Source of the DNA: Sambucus nigra
Lineage: Eukaryota; Streptophyta; Magnoliopsida; Dipsacales; Adoxaceae
Length of the DNA stretch: 64,000 nt
Direction: 5' to 3'
Assembly: GCA_949130495.1 (NCBI GenBank)
Contig: OX422220.1
Location: 121,271,810-121,335,809 of the forward strand
The position numbers were made by a program, and so were the translations under genes. Below the pieces are notes generated by a model. It had not been told where the DNA came from. It was given only the letters and a program-made list of their open reading frames with translations, and searched no databases. Numbering within the stretch: position 1 is the stretch's first letter; each line of letters opens with the position of its first letter. Shown piece by piece: positions 21,622 through 30,929 of this stretch.

Positions 21622-23942
21622 TTATCATTACTACTGGCCGGGGTAATGGACTGGGACCATGGTCAACAGATTTTTCCAAAACAAGAATTGCATTTTGCCA
21701 AAACAACATATCTCTGAGTCCTACACACACCCGTGCTAATCTGTGATTCAGTCCATCTTTATATGTGTTGATTACACGTACAATTACATTGTATATATAC
21801 ACACTATGTATATTATCACATTATAGATATATAAAGGTATCTGAACTTTCAAATCTGGGTGGAGGGATGGTGTGGGTGGTGGTTGGAGTTGGGATTATAT
21901 ATATTAGTTGGGTAAGAAAGGAAGAAGAGTGTACGTAAGTAGAAATTTTAGACAACAGATGGATGGAGAGCGAAATGGGGATAATGTCTAATTTATAATT
22001 TTTAGAGGGTTATGTCTAACATGTATTATTAAGAGGAACTACCTCTAAAAGTATTTTATTTGAGTTGTATATTTAGGACTATGGGCCAAGCAAAAATGGC
22101 TATAAATTAAAAGGAATTAACAACTATATGAATAAATGAAAAACTAAAAGAAATTTGCTAAGATGAACAAATAGAACGAAATTAGTAAATAAGTAACTAC
22201 ATAACATAAGGTCTACTTGTGGTTTTGAGAAAACGTCCTTGGTATAGTGAGACTGCACTATTAGCACTATGCTGCAACTCCATTTATGAAATGTGCTTGA
22301 GGCGGCCATTTACTTGCCATCTATCAGTTGTTCGTATGTAGATGGGAGAGGCTTTAATATTTCCTCTTTTGGCAAATTGATTAAATTGAAGAGAGCTGGA
22401 CTAGCGCATGCGGTATAAATTGTCTATGGAATTGGATGGAAGGACATGGGAACGGTGCATGTTGTTGCAAAGAGCCTAGTTTAGGTTGGCTCCAACCCTT
22501 ATGTGTTGCAAAAAGGTCCCCAGAAAGAGGTCTTTGCAACAACAGAATGCCTAGTTTAGGTCGGTTTTGACAATTCAATAGTTATGGAAGTTTCTTGCGG
22601 AAAGTGCATAATCTGGGGATTCTTTTGCACCTTCCCCTTTTTGTATTGCTTCCGTTTATCTCGTCTCTGCTTTCTTGTTTAAGTCGGCAACACAAGTTTT
22701 TGTGTAATTGCTTCCTTCTTCTCTTCAGTTTGGCTCACTTTGAATCTTGTGCTGTTTTGTGCAGCTGATAATGTGCCTGATGTTGATTGCATATTAAACT
22801 GCGATAGAGAATCGGTCTCTTATTGCCTTGAGAATCCCCAAGCTTACTTGCACCTCCAGATTGTGGTGCGTGTGCTAGTGACTTCAGCACTCGTATTATT
22901 TGATTTTTGCGAATGTGTTATTGGTTTGATTAAATGTCTTCACATATTTTTTGGGCTTTCTTCCTACCCTGTACAGAGCTCGAAATTTGATCGGTTTTCT
23001 TTGTTAAGAAATTTACCCACCGCAATGAATTTTGCTGAGTTGAACCTAAGGAAAGGGAAGAGACTTCTAGTTTGTTGCAGTAATGGTAAGCATAATCTTC
23101 TTGTATTGACACCATGTCTGGTGATATTTTTATCTTAATATATATGCTGGAGTGCAAAAAACCTCCTGAACTAATTTTAATGCAAGAAATCCCTGCTAGA
23201 CCATGGCATTATGTTGCAAAGACTCCCATGTTGCTGCCCTAAATGTTTTATATATCTTTGACTCATTCTAAATATGGTATTAATCTTTGCTATAACAAGT
23301 TGTAAAACGAAACACTATTGAGTGGCTATTATTTTACTCTATTTTCAGGGGAAGACATCAGTATATGTATTTGTTTGGCGATCTTGACATCTTTGTTCAC
23401 TGTTGATGGTATGTTCTTGCATCTCAAGTCAATAACTCAAAGTAGATAAATGCTTTTAGGACTCTCATAGTATGATCTTCATTTCCATCATAATTAAAAT
23501 GCTTGATAAAGTTAAATTCCACTAACTTTTTTGATCAGGCATTTGCTGATATATGACCATTTCTCCATTTTTCTTGTGCTTGAAATATCAATATGGCTTC
23601 CATATGTTGTTTCCATGGTAATGAAAATGCTTGATAAACTTAAATTCCTCAATCGTCAATCCAGTCATTGGCTGATATATTTCTTCAATTTTTTGTGCAT
23701 CAAGTTTCAATATGGCTTTCATTATTTGTTGAAAGTAAAACTCTCTTTTTGAACTTTAAAATTATTCAACAGGATATTTTGATGACGGCAAATCCTTTAG
23801 TGAAACACGCATTTCCAAGTTGGAGATGAGACATCGACTTGTATTTATCTGTAAATTTGCAATAAATGCTAGGCCGTCGAGAGGAAATCTGAAGCAAGTC
23901 TTCAATTATCTCGGTGGTAACTCTATTGTCAAAGCAAAATAG
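7483..23942 (+). CDS. Initiator tRNA A64 2'-O-ribosyl phosphate transferase (Rit1), 3' part, five exons
   Basis: Rit1 adds a 2'-O-ribosyl phosphate to A64 of the cytosolic initiator Met-tRNA, which keeps it out of elongation. Exons join as 7483-8170, 22765-22865, 22977-23085, 23349-23408 and 23773-23942. All junctions are GT/AG, phases agree (0,1,0,1,1) and the joined frame is 375 codons plus TAG. Visible features are the conserved block [20 protein letters not shown], the catalytic-domain stretch HDSWDFTP, and the C-terminal DUSP-like domain with [12 protein letters not shown] (position of the phosphatase loop) and the family signature [14 protein letters not shown] close to the C-terminus. 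Plant Rit1 proteins are roughly 500 residues or more, so about the first third is missing and lies upstream of the window. The intact frame across a 14.6-kb repeat-filled intron suggests a working gene; expression cannot be judged from here. Confidence 0.9.
8381..9282. mobile_element. Outer hAT-like miniature element
   Basis: The ends are inverted repeats CTATGAAGCAGGGAC (left) and CTATGAAGCACGGAC (right end, complement). They are flanked by an 8-bp target duplication with one mismatch, accctatc (8373-8380) and actctatc (9283-9290). Copies of a roughly 40-bp ACGTGTCG-rich motif lie inside both ends (near 8408 and 9233). No coding capacity. A second element is inserted at 8659-9213. Confidence 0.72.
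8659..9213. mobile_element. Inner miniature element with CGGTTCGG arrays
   Basis: The termini carry ACGGGGTGCACA (left) and ACGGGTGCACA (right, complement). Both subterminal regions are dense arrays of GGTTCGGTT/AACCGAACC words (8680-8870 and 9040-9205), with an AT-rich core. The family pattern is that of plant hAT-like miniature elements. The flanking duplication is degenerate (cttatcc/cgtatcc), so the exact ends are uncertain. ORFs here are repeat artefacts. Confidence 0.6.
9291..10825. other. AT-rich intron DNA, no gene
   Basis: No coding exon, RNA gene or element ends are recognisable. A 15-G homopolymer lies at 10250-10264 and a short (AC)n run near 10711-10726. Confidence 0.45.
10826..11017. 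repeat. Foldback hairpin (about 85-bp arms)
   Basis: The left arm (10826-10912) and right arm (10934-11017) are inverted copies with few mismatches; aligned landmarks are AAAAAATTAGG, TTCTAGCTATTTTT and CTGC. The middle, CCTTATAAATAAGG, is itself self-complementary, so the transcript could fold into one long hairpin. Weaker pairing may continue outward to about 10785 and 11060. It is probably a MITE; no clear target duplication was found. Confidence 0.75.
11349..12504. repeat. Unclassified repeat, 3' end shared with 19778-19852
   Basis: The last 75 bp (12430-12504, from gggtgtgacacgtggaagcc to tagaatagat) recur almost unchanged at 19778-19852. The start at tagtttttagtcctgcgcg is a guess based on how such plant repeats often begin. 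No coding domain was seen. It may be an RTE-, SINE- or Helitron-like element. Confidence 0.35.
12505..13201. other. AT-rich intron DNA, no gene
   Basis: Nothing recognisable apart from short A-rich and (AC)n stretches. Confidence 0.4.
13202..13419 (+). repeat. Element A 5' LTR
   Basis: 218 bp, from tgatgtatgagc to ttacatca. It shares most of its sequence with 19138-19343. A likely TATA box (aatataaatag) lies near 13269. Confidence 0.82.
13421..13434 (+). promoter_or_regulatory. Element A primer-binding site
   Basis: Starting two bases after the 5' LTR, ttggtataaaagcc matches the plant initiator Met-tRNA site TGGTATCAGAGC with two changes. Confidence 0.75.
14650..16140 (+). pseudogene. Element A reverse transcriptase and RNase H
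   Basis: A frame broken by stops carries RT blocks [23 protein letters not shown] and the catalytic [10 protein letters not shown] (about 15127-15156), which is intact. FLGYVVSG is cut by the hAT-like copy at 15286, and the frame resumes in [17 protein letters not shown] and GFYRRFI. RNase H fragments follow ([20 protein letters not shown]). Stops and frameshifts make it non-functional. Confidence 0.82.
15286..15608. mobile_element. Non-autonomous hAT-like element, copy 2 (323 bp)
   Basis: Exact 8-bp target duplication gtttcagg (15278-15285 and 15609-15616). Ends CAAGGTTCTAAAAGG and, on the complement, CTGTGTTCTAAAAGG. Subterminal AGGCG and CCTCAAGCCT words with an AT-rich core. Removing it restores the RT frame of element A at VVSG|DGV. 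Confidence 0.87.
16388..16588 (+). rRNA. Chimeric 25S rRNA pseudogene fragment (two non-adjacent segments)
   Basis: About 16388-16471 matches the large-subunit rRNA segment running from ATGAATGGATTAAC to GGCTTGGC..AATCAGC, in the second half of the molecule. Directly after it, about 16472-16588 matches the 5' domain segment from GCGGTAAATTCCGTCC to GTGCTTGAAATTGTCG. In real 25S rRNA the second segment lies far upstream of the first, so order is permuted and the intervening sequence is lost. Several differences are C to T or G to A at CpG sites (accgtgagg for accgcgagg, agcaaac for agcgaac), as expected for methylated dead DNA. It is not a functional rRNA. It sits between RNase H and integrase of element A. 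Confidence 0.85.
16704..17080. mobile_element. Mutator-like foldback element with internal tandem repeats
   Basis: Inverted arms about 90 bp long (16704-16796 and 16992-17080) are flanked by an exact 9-bp direct repeat, gagcgtgtc (16695-16703 and 17081-17089), the target duplication length of Mutator-like elements. Between the arms are about five 32-33-bp tandem units starting near 16823, 16856, 16888, 16920 and 16952 (core caaggtcggttgagcgatgcc). No coding capacity. The outermost five bases of the arms are offset. Confidence 0.75.
17090..18940 (+). pseudogene. Element A integrase
   Basis: Broken frames carry the zinc-finger end [10 protein letters not shown] (about 18030), the catalytic core start [20 protein letters not shown] and [18 protein letters not shown], then [18 protein letters not shown] and the C-terminal [20 protein letters not shown]. 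Motif order is that of Ty3/gypsy integrases. A roughly 40-bp motif (gggagcg..gagttttc) is repeated at 16303, 17080 and 17122, indicating local duplication. Confidence 0.8.
19127..19343 (+). repeat. Element A polypurine tract and 3' LTR
   Basis: The purine-rich ggggaggagag (19127-19137) directly precedes the 3' LTR, which begins tgatgcaagagc at 19138. The LTR has a TATA-like tataaatagg near 19203 and diverges from the 5' LTR at its 3' end. Confidence 0.78.
19344..22764. other. Intron DNA, no gene
   Basis: Contains the repeat tail 19778-19852 (twin of 12430-12504), a (TA)n(CA)n microsatellite at about 21581-21621, and GC-richer sequence at 20750-21300 whose minus-strand ORF has no recognisable domain. 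The last 100 bp are the pyrimidine-rich end of the Rit1 intron. Confidence 0.45.
22765..22865 (+). CDS. Rit1 exon 2 of window
   Basis: Acceptor gctgttttgtgcag ends at 22764. The split codon G|CT gives [17 protein letters not shown] and then [13 protein letters not shown]. The donor could be at 22863 or 22866 (both phase 0); I prefer 22866 (gtgcgtg). The exon begins the DUSP-like domain. Confidence 0.88.
22977..23085 (+). CDS. Rit1 exon 3 of window
   Basis: Acceptor taccctgtacag, donor gtaagc at 23086. It encodes [19 protein letters not shown] and then [16 protein letters not shown], ending in phase 1. Confidence 0.9.
23349..23408 (+). CDS. Rit1 exon 4 of window
   Basis: A 60-bp exon with acceptor ctattttcag and donor gtatgt. 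It encodes [20 protein letters not shown] and completes the phosphatase-loop-like segment begun in the previous exon. Confidence 0.88.
23500..23745. repeat. Diverged tandem duplication in the last Rit1 intron
   Basis: A segment with aaaatgcttgataaa..ttaaattcc and then ggctgatatat occurs near 23497 and again near 23625, about 120-130 bp apart. It lies just upstream of the terminal-exon acceptor and duplicates an acceptor-like tgatcag at 23533. Confidence 0.55.
23773..23942 (+). CDS. Rit1 terminal exon
   Basis: Acceptor attattcaacag, stop TAG at 23940-23942. It encodes [16 protein letters not shown], then [19 protein letters not shown] and [11 protein letters not shown], the C-terminal signature of Rit1 proteins, followed by a short non-conserved tail. 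Confidence 0.92.
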
Positions 23943-23989
23943 GATTACATCCACAGTTATTGAATTTGTGACAAGTTGAAAAAGATTGC

Positions 23990-24609
23990 ACTTTCATCCA
24001 AGTAAGAAGTATTTCACTCCGGACCAACGAGGCTCTAGAGAAAAAGTTCTATCATGTGATGGGAGTCGCCATCTTTTGTACCATTATTTGTGATTTTTTG
24101 TATTCAAGCCAAAGTTTTTCCAGATTTTTCTTTTTCAATACACCGTGTCTTGTTTGTAATCACAGCATTCAGCTACAAAAAGGGGCCACAATGCCGAGGT
24201 GGGCAGGTGACTTTAGCCAAGGAAAATATTGGACAATTTATATTTAAAATCTGTAAGCAGAAGACGATTGGACTTTCATCCAAATAAAAGTTACTTCACT
24301 CCCAATCAAAGAGACTTTAGGAGAAAGGGATAAAGGGTTCTATCATGTGATGACAGTTGCAGTCGCAATCTTTCCTGCCTTGTTTGTGATTTATTTTTTA
24401 TTTTTTATCTACAATTATTTATTCACAAAGTCGTCTCCAGATTTTTCTTGCAACTAAACAATTTCTTGTTTGTAATTGCATTATCTCCTATTATATAAAT
24501 GCATGATCCATTTCGTGACATTGAAGCCCCGTCGCATTTTTTATGTTCATAATGCCCCCAAACAATTTCAATATGCTCATTTGTACAGTGGACGGGAATT
24601 TATTTTTAC
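23990..24609. repeat. Tandem duplication downstream of Rit1 (about 270-bp unit)
   Basis: Units starting with actttcatccaa lie near 23992 and 24270 and share ttctatcatgtgatg, ccagatttttctt and cttgtttgtaat in order. A third partial copy of the unit end (taaggaaagtattagacaa) lies near 25200, beyond the hAT-like copy 3. This is likely the Rit1 3' UTR or flank. Confidence 0.6.
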
Positions 24610-25032
24610 CAAGATTCTAAAAAACGAGGGGCGTGATGGAGGTCACATTTACGTCTTTTTAAAAATATATTTGAATACTTTTAAATATAACAAGGCTATT
24701 AAAAATACTAAAATGGTACATACCTTAAAATATGTCTAAATATATGCAAACTAAAATACTAAGAAAAAAAAAAAAACAAAACAAAAAAAAATGCGCATTT
24801 TTTTGGACGAGAGACAAAGAGGTTTGAGTTACTAATTGCCTTTTGATTGTTTCGAACGAGATATTGGTCCGGTTTTAAAAAAAAATCATTAAAGGCGATA
24901 TTGTTTCACTAAAGTGTTTTTGTTTTAAAAAGAAAATGCGCCTTAAGCCTTTCACCAAGTTTAAGACGTAAAAGGCTTAATGCGAGACGTTTTTTCAAAG
25001 CTTCAAGTTTAGATGCGTCTTTTAGAACATTG
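24610..25032. mobile_element. Non-autonomous hAT-like element, copy 3 (423 bp)
   Basis: Target duplication atttttac (24602-24609) and agttttac (25033-25040), seven of eight bases matching. Ends CAAGATTCTAAAAAACG and, on the complement, CAATGTTCTAAAAGACG. The interior matches copy 4 (42656-43080) in opposite orientation, including the stretch around cactaaagtg and the ggtccggttt block. Confidence 0.82.
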
Positions 25033-25040
25033 AGTTTTAC

Positions 25041-26569
25041 GCATCAAATATCCCACTGTCCCATGTTGCCCCATATCTTTTAACCAATTGTTTTGGGATA
25101 AAAAAAAAAGAACTGCCAAAAACCGCTTGCGCACACTGCATGGATGCTAGTGCGGATAAAATATGGGGTCACAATTCCATAATGGGAAAGTAGCTTTGGC
25201 TAAGGAAAGTATTAGACAACTTTTTTTTAGAGTTAAAGAACATCTATTTGGTTTCATTGAGAAAAAGGATTGAAACAAGATACATCATTCCACATTTGAA
25301 ACTGTAAGAAAAAATTTACCGTATTAAATGGAAGCATTACTGAACTTTTACAATATACTTGAGGTTTTTGTTTTGTTAAGTTTTGATGACTGTAAATTCT
25401 GGGAACTTATGTCAATTATCTCTACAATATGAATTGAAGCTTAAAACTTCATGTAAATTAATAACACTAGAATTAATACAAGTTCGTACGAAGTGAGTCA
25501 TTTGTCTAGAATGCTACTCCTTTAAAAAATTTGAGGAATGTGATTTGATAGTTTATTTTAAAAAATACCTCTTATTTTTAGATGTACTAAGTTGTTGCGC
25601 TGATTTTAACACCTCGTACAAAGTTGTTCCACTGATTTTAACACCTCGCTCGTAGTTCGTTCGAAAGGTATTTAAAAAGAGAGCCCTAGAATTGAAGCAA
25701 AAAGGCTCGTTCAATTTTTTTTCAAATGAGAAGACCCTAGTTGTAACTAGACCTTGTTTGAACGAGGTTGACCCAGTTCGAAAAAGGGCCAAATTTGCAA
25801 TTTTTTTGATGTCTTTTCACATAAAGACTACAAGTAAAACTCGAATTTCAACCCAAGACACCCTTCTCCAACTGCTAAAACTTTTCAAAACCCTAATGAG
25901 AGTGTTTTTGAGTTTTTATTTGAGTGTTCATACGAGATCTTGCCAAACCAATGATCATATGAACAGATAACAACAGATCACCATCATATACATCATATTT
26001 GACTGTGGTTTTAGGCTTTGGTGGATTTCGTGGCTAAGTTTGTCACAGACTGATGTGCCAAGGAGTAAAAAATATGGATCATATCTAGACATACCGTCTT
26101 GATCAAAAGATATCAAGACAAGTTATGATGTGGGAAGATCGTGTTCCTACTTAAGATTGGTGGATACGGAGATCTACAGGTTGTTAATGTTGTGTCAATC
26201 ATAAGCAACGAAAGCTAACACAAGCATAAATATTGAATCAGAACGCAAGGGAGATAATTCATTGCGTGTATAATTATTTTATATGTTAGCTGTGTTTGTT
26301 CTCTGTAAAACTTGTAAACATTAATAGTAATAGTGGGATTGATTGAGCTGGGGCGCGATATTGGTTGTTTCTGTGAGGGTTTCCACTCTAAATCCTAATG
26401 TGTTTCTTGTGATTCTTCCACTGCTAATAATTACTTATATAAAACTTGGACTAAATACTTTTATTTGGTAAAATTAAAATTGGTTCAAATTAAAAAAAGA
26501 TTTAATTTAGGTGATATTTAATTGAGAAATTAATTAATTGGAATTGTAACCTTAGGCATATACCTATAT
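25041..26569. other. No gene recognised
   Basis: AT-rich. Near 25580-25650 a 40-bp unit with gattttaacacctcg is repeated twice. The 3' part may be the decayed 5' region of Tat element F, but no LTR, PBS or gag motif could be identified. Confidence 0.4.
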
Positions 26570-27550
26570 CACATAGACACAAAGAAGATTAATGTGGACA
26601 ATATAGTTGGTGTCATTCAGAAGAATGACGACGATGACTTACCATCTTCAGGTATGGTGGACTTCATCCATGACTACATAGACCCTGTTTAGTGTACCGG
26701 TAAGAAGCTTCGTTAGCGGATTGAAATTGTAGCTAGTGTCCATAAGTACTTCCAAGCTGAGGTTTCCAAGCCCTTCCTTAGCAAAAGAGAGCCCAAGGAG
26801 GTTTACTTTGATTAGGTTATCATTTTCTCTAATGAGGATCGTGATGGAGTCAACTTGACTCACACGGACGCTTTGGTCCTCATCGATGGTCGCTAACTAT
26901 GACGTGAAGAGGATTATAGTGGACTATAGAAGATCCTCAGAGATTATGTACGAGGCCTTATTATACAAGTTTGGCTACAATATACATGACCTGGATAACA
27001 AGCTCAAATCGTTGATCAAATTCAAAGGTAATGTGGAGACCCCTTGGGGGAAATATCAAACTTCCATTGGAAGTTGAACTCGTTAATAGAATTACGTAGT
27101 TGTATAAAAATCATAGTATAATGCCATCCTTGGAAGAGGGTGGCTGCACATCACGGGGGATGTCCCATCTTCAATCCACCGAAAGCTGATGTTCATGATC
27201 GATCAAGACATAATGGAAATTAAAGGAGATAAAGTAGCATCTAGGAGTTGTTTTGTTGCCTCCATGAAGCATAAGAATGATCAGTTTAAGAAATTCTTAA
27301 AGGATGATGACTCTTAGGTTGATCAATCTATATAGCAACAAAAAGGGTGCTCAATTAGGGGATGAAAAGAGTAGAGTGACCTTCCCGATCGAGAAATGGT
27401 GGAATTATGAATAATTCCTCTAAATATACAAGAACCAGATAAGTACTTCATCACCGGATCATAATTACCAGAAGAGGAAGTTAGTAAGCTAGTTGAGTTC
27501 TTGAAAAGAACATTATCACGTTTACTAGCAACCTATGATCTATCGAGCAT
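26570..27550 (+). pseudogene. Tat element F, aspartic protease region (5' half)
   Basis: The plus frame carries FSNEDRDGVNLTHTDALV, VANYDVKRIIVDYRRSS and EIMYEALLYKFGYNIHD, matching the protease region of Tat-lineage polyproteins. The active-site region is altered (VDYRRSS where the family has VDNGSS or similar). Downstream EEEVSKLVEFLKRTLSRLLA is the linker that normally precedes RT. The element is cut at 27550 by element E and resumes at 52416. Confidence 0.7.
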
Positions 27551-28528
27551 TGTTGTTGTCAAACAATGGTTCCACTAGAGTAAACCCTGCCATTAAGGCC
27601 ATACACCATAGGCAAAGTATAGAAATATAGTAAGAGAGAGATAAATAGATACACACAAGATTTAAAATGGTTCGACCATTAAGACGACCTTATGTCCACT
27701 ATGGAGCATGATTCTCGTTAAATTCATATATTTGTACAAGTTTATGGGTCTTAAAGGCATACAAAAGGAGGGAAACATGTTAAACTTATAAACATACTAG
27801 TATTGTTTAGTGGAGGTTGCAGACTCTATAGTGTAGACTGGAAGAGTCCGCACCAGGTAATGATTCAGGCTACCAGAGCAGGTGAGTAGAATGTGGACTC
27901 CAGTGTAGAGAGAAGCTGAAGAGAGTTGGGCAAAACTTTGTTACCCAGATCTTGCCTGTTAAATGAGGAGGTGTGAACCTATATTTATAGTTATTGGTGG
28001 GGGTGTTACGTACACAGTGCATATGATTTGTGGATAAGTATTGGTTAGATAAAATCTTTCTAAAAGGTGGACAATTGGCGACTTAATGCTGACATGTTAG
28101 GCTATGTGGGTTAGGCTATGCTTGAGGGTTATGTTAGGACTTAATGCTGACAATTGGCGACTAGAATGTGGACTCTGTGGCCTGTACTTCAGGGGTTAGG
28201 CTATGCTTGAGGGGTCGTGGCCTATGAGTCACCTAATTGTGGACTTTTGAGGTAGCATTGTTCTCACTAACTTCAACCTGTCTGTGTAACAGGTCATGGT
28301 CTTCTATGGTACTCCTCTTACATTTCGTGGCCTATATGTTTACTAGGCTATGGTATTGTGTTAATGAGCCAAGTGGGGAATAGTTCACTGTCAGGTTATA
28401 TACCAATCCGTGGCCTTCCTTATAGGCCGAGGCCTTTTATCATTACTTGAGTGTATCTTCCTTGCGTTTATGTGGGCTTCCATGCCATGTGTCTCTTGTG
28501 TATTGGTTGACATATTTTTGGTATAGCA
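27551..28528 (-). repeat. Element E 3' LTR
   Basis: 978 bp. On the minus strand it starts tgctataccaaaa and ends gacaacaaca. A TATA-like motif (ctataaata on the minus strand) is at 27982-27990. An internal duplication near 28085-28220 (ggttaggctatgc repeats) explains the greater length than the 5' LTR. The minus-strand polypurine tract cttaggggcttg lies just inside (28529-28540). Confidence 0.82.
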
Positions 28529-29740
28529 CAAGCCCCTAAGTCTCAGTGCTAAAAGGTGAGTGATTTAGTGTTGGTGCTTAGTTCATATCTGCTGTGTGTT
28601 TCCTTGGAGCCGAGGACTTTCATTGATAGGGTAGCTTGATGATTCCGTGACCTATTTGAGGCTGGAGTTTGGTAGACACCGAAGCCTATAGTTGAGAGGA
28701 AATTCGCGACTTGGTGATGAAACGTTTCAAATTCTGCGACATTTCAAATTTTGCGAATCCTTATATAAATGCTTCAGAGGCCGTGGACTCATTACCTTTT
28801 TCTAGACTTTAGAGAAAATAACTTGGGTGATCTTTTGCGAGGTTAGGCGATTTTCGGTAGAATTTCGACCCGATTTTCGGCTACACTTTTTATTTTATTT
28901 TTTATTTTCAGGTTAGAAATCTGCTTTTTATTGCAATTCCTTAATAGATTTGCTTATGCTTTTCATTTCCTTTTAATCCATAACTTAAATATTTACAAAT
29001 AGCTCATAAAATTATCAAAATGTGTAAAACTGGATTTTGTCTTTCTAGGTTCATATTTTTAGGTAGTGCTCGATAGGGTTTTATGGTATTCTTAATGATT
29101 GGTGAGTGTTGATTGGTGTAAGCAAGGCATTCTAAAGGCTAAGTTTATGTTTGGATGTTTCTTCCTACCGAAAATAGTTGGGTTTTTGAAGGATTTAGGT
29201 TCCGTTTAGTTGAAGAACATGAACTTATGTTCATTTGTGTTCTTGTTTAGTAACTCCGGGGTTTAGATTTTTGATCTTTCCCTACCGATAATAATTAGTC
29301 TTAGGTGTTTGTGTTGATGGCCACGACTTTGAACACATTACTGTAACCTTTGAGTAGTTTTACCTTGGACACGATAATCTTATCTTGTATGAACTCATTT
29401 TGGATGGTTGCGTTCTACGTGAAGGATGCAACCTCCATGGCTTTAAACTTGAGTCTGCAGTCCCAGACTAAAATTTTAGGAGTTTGTGGCCTTTGGTGTT
29501 ATACCTATTGCTGTAATATTTTAGAATTTAGCACTAACTTTTACCCATAGTACCTTTGGATTTTAGGATCTATACTTTTATCTGTTGTCACGAGTTTTTA
29601 TTGAGCCGTGGTCTTTCAAACTTGTATCTCACTTGTATTTCGCTCATAATGGCTACGACCCTAAAATTGTGGATCTTTATATAATTTTACATGTTCCTAC
29701 AGTTTCCTTGATAAGATACCTTGGTGTTTGACCTCCTGCG
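28529..29740. other. Element E internal 3' region
   Basis: Follows the polypurine tract. Short plus-strand ORFs without recognisable domains. It probably holds the promoter and start of E's antisense ORF, but I cannot place a start. Confidence 0.4.
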
Positions 29741-29979
29741 GTGTTGTACATCAATCCTCTTGGGACCTTTAGATCCTGTAAACTACTAGATAGCCCAACT
29801 TGTGTGCATATTCACTCCGATTTTGTGGACTCCAACTATAGAGAACACATGGATGCATCTGGGAAAAACCATAGGGAGGATACCGGTTCAACAAATAATC
29901 AAATGCTTATGGAGAGAAATACCATGGACGGGGCTGCGACTACTGCTGAACAAGTCCAAACTGTTGCAAAGAGGAGCGC
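29741..29979 (+). pseudogene. Element E antisense ORF, 5' fragment
   Basis: The plus-strand frame (opposite to E) ends abruptly at VQTVAKRS where the LTR of element B begins at 29980. It resumes at 47416. No catalytic motif. The family is inferred from position: Tat-lineage elements often carry an extra ORF in antisense between integrase and the 3' LTR. Confidence 0.45.
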
Positions 29980-30490
29980 TGATGCAAAAAACTAGACTAT
30001 GCCTAATTAATCGATCACATATCAAAATAAAAAAATAAATAAGATACAAGAAATTTTAAAGTGGTTTGGCTAAAAAGAATAGCCTACGTCCACTGTTCTA
30101 TATTGGTGGTCTCGAGTTGTTTTTTCGGTCCCTCTGTAATGAGGGTGATACAATGTATTTATAGCCCAAGAGGGGTCTTTATCATTGTCATGTGAAAGGA
30201 TGGGATGCCTTTATTTGTTAGGAATTGACATCAATACATAATGAGAATTAAATATATGAATCCTGTCGCTTCATTGACAATACAGGTTGTAAGACTGCTG
30301 GAGCTTAGTTGGCTGTGCAGATTGGATTTCTGGCTATTGGTCGGGCTTCCCAGTTGGTCGGGTGACTATGTTAGTCGGGTTCCTTATTGGTCGGGCTTTT
30401 CTATCATGCTAACTAGGACTTGTTCCACATTGGATGACACGTGCTGACTTGTAATTAGTCCACGTAGGATGGTAAATTTTGCTATCAACA
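29980..30490 (-). repeat. Tat element B LTR (minus-oriented)
   Basis: 511 bp. On the minus strand it begins tgttgatagc and ends tttttgcatca; TATA-like ctataaata near 30160. It is related to the LTRs at 33885-34340 and 39696-40135. The adjacent plus-strand gaagcccccaatg (30491-30503) is a minus-strand polypurine tract, so this is a 3' LTR with the element body to its right. Confidence 0.8.
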
Positions 30491-30929
30491 GAAGCCCCCA
30501 ATGTTTCATACTTGGAGTTGATGCGAAAGTATGGAACATTACGTTTTACCAGTAGTTTGGGCTATTTGGTTTAGCTGTAGACCTTTTGGACTTGTGAAAT
30601 TTATCTATTTGATTGTTGATTTTTGAGCGCGAATGGTAATTTTGTAAATATTTTAAATTTTAGCGAACTTTTATGGGGTATCTTCTTCTTTTCCTTTGTC
30701 GTCCGTCGTAAACCCAAACGTTGTTCGCTTTAATAATTACTTTGCCCAGTCTTCGATGCGTCTTATAAAAAGGGAGGTAAAAACTTCGATAATCTTTTAC
30801 CTCTTACTTCTGATTCTGATGCTGTGTTCTTTGCTTTCGTGCGATCGTTTTCTTTTCTGTCTTCAGTTCTTGCTGAATCCTTAAATCTTTGTAAGAATAT
30901 TTCTTCTCTTCTTCTTTGTTTTCTTCATC

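Larger units (their letters stand above)
8171..22764 (+). other. Giant Rit1 intron (14,594 bp)
   Basis: Bounded by donor gtatgc and acceptor tttgtgcag with matching exon phases. It contains two nested hAT-like miniature elements, a foldback, a Ty3/gypsy element with its own insertions, and otherwise AT-rich non-coding DNA. 8171-8380 holds nothing recognisable. Confidence 0.88.

Noticed and set aside
23531..23752. ORF upstream of the terminal Rit1 exon as an extra exon
   Set aside because: It lies in a tandem duplication of intron DNA, and the flanking exons already join in phase without it.
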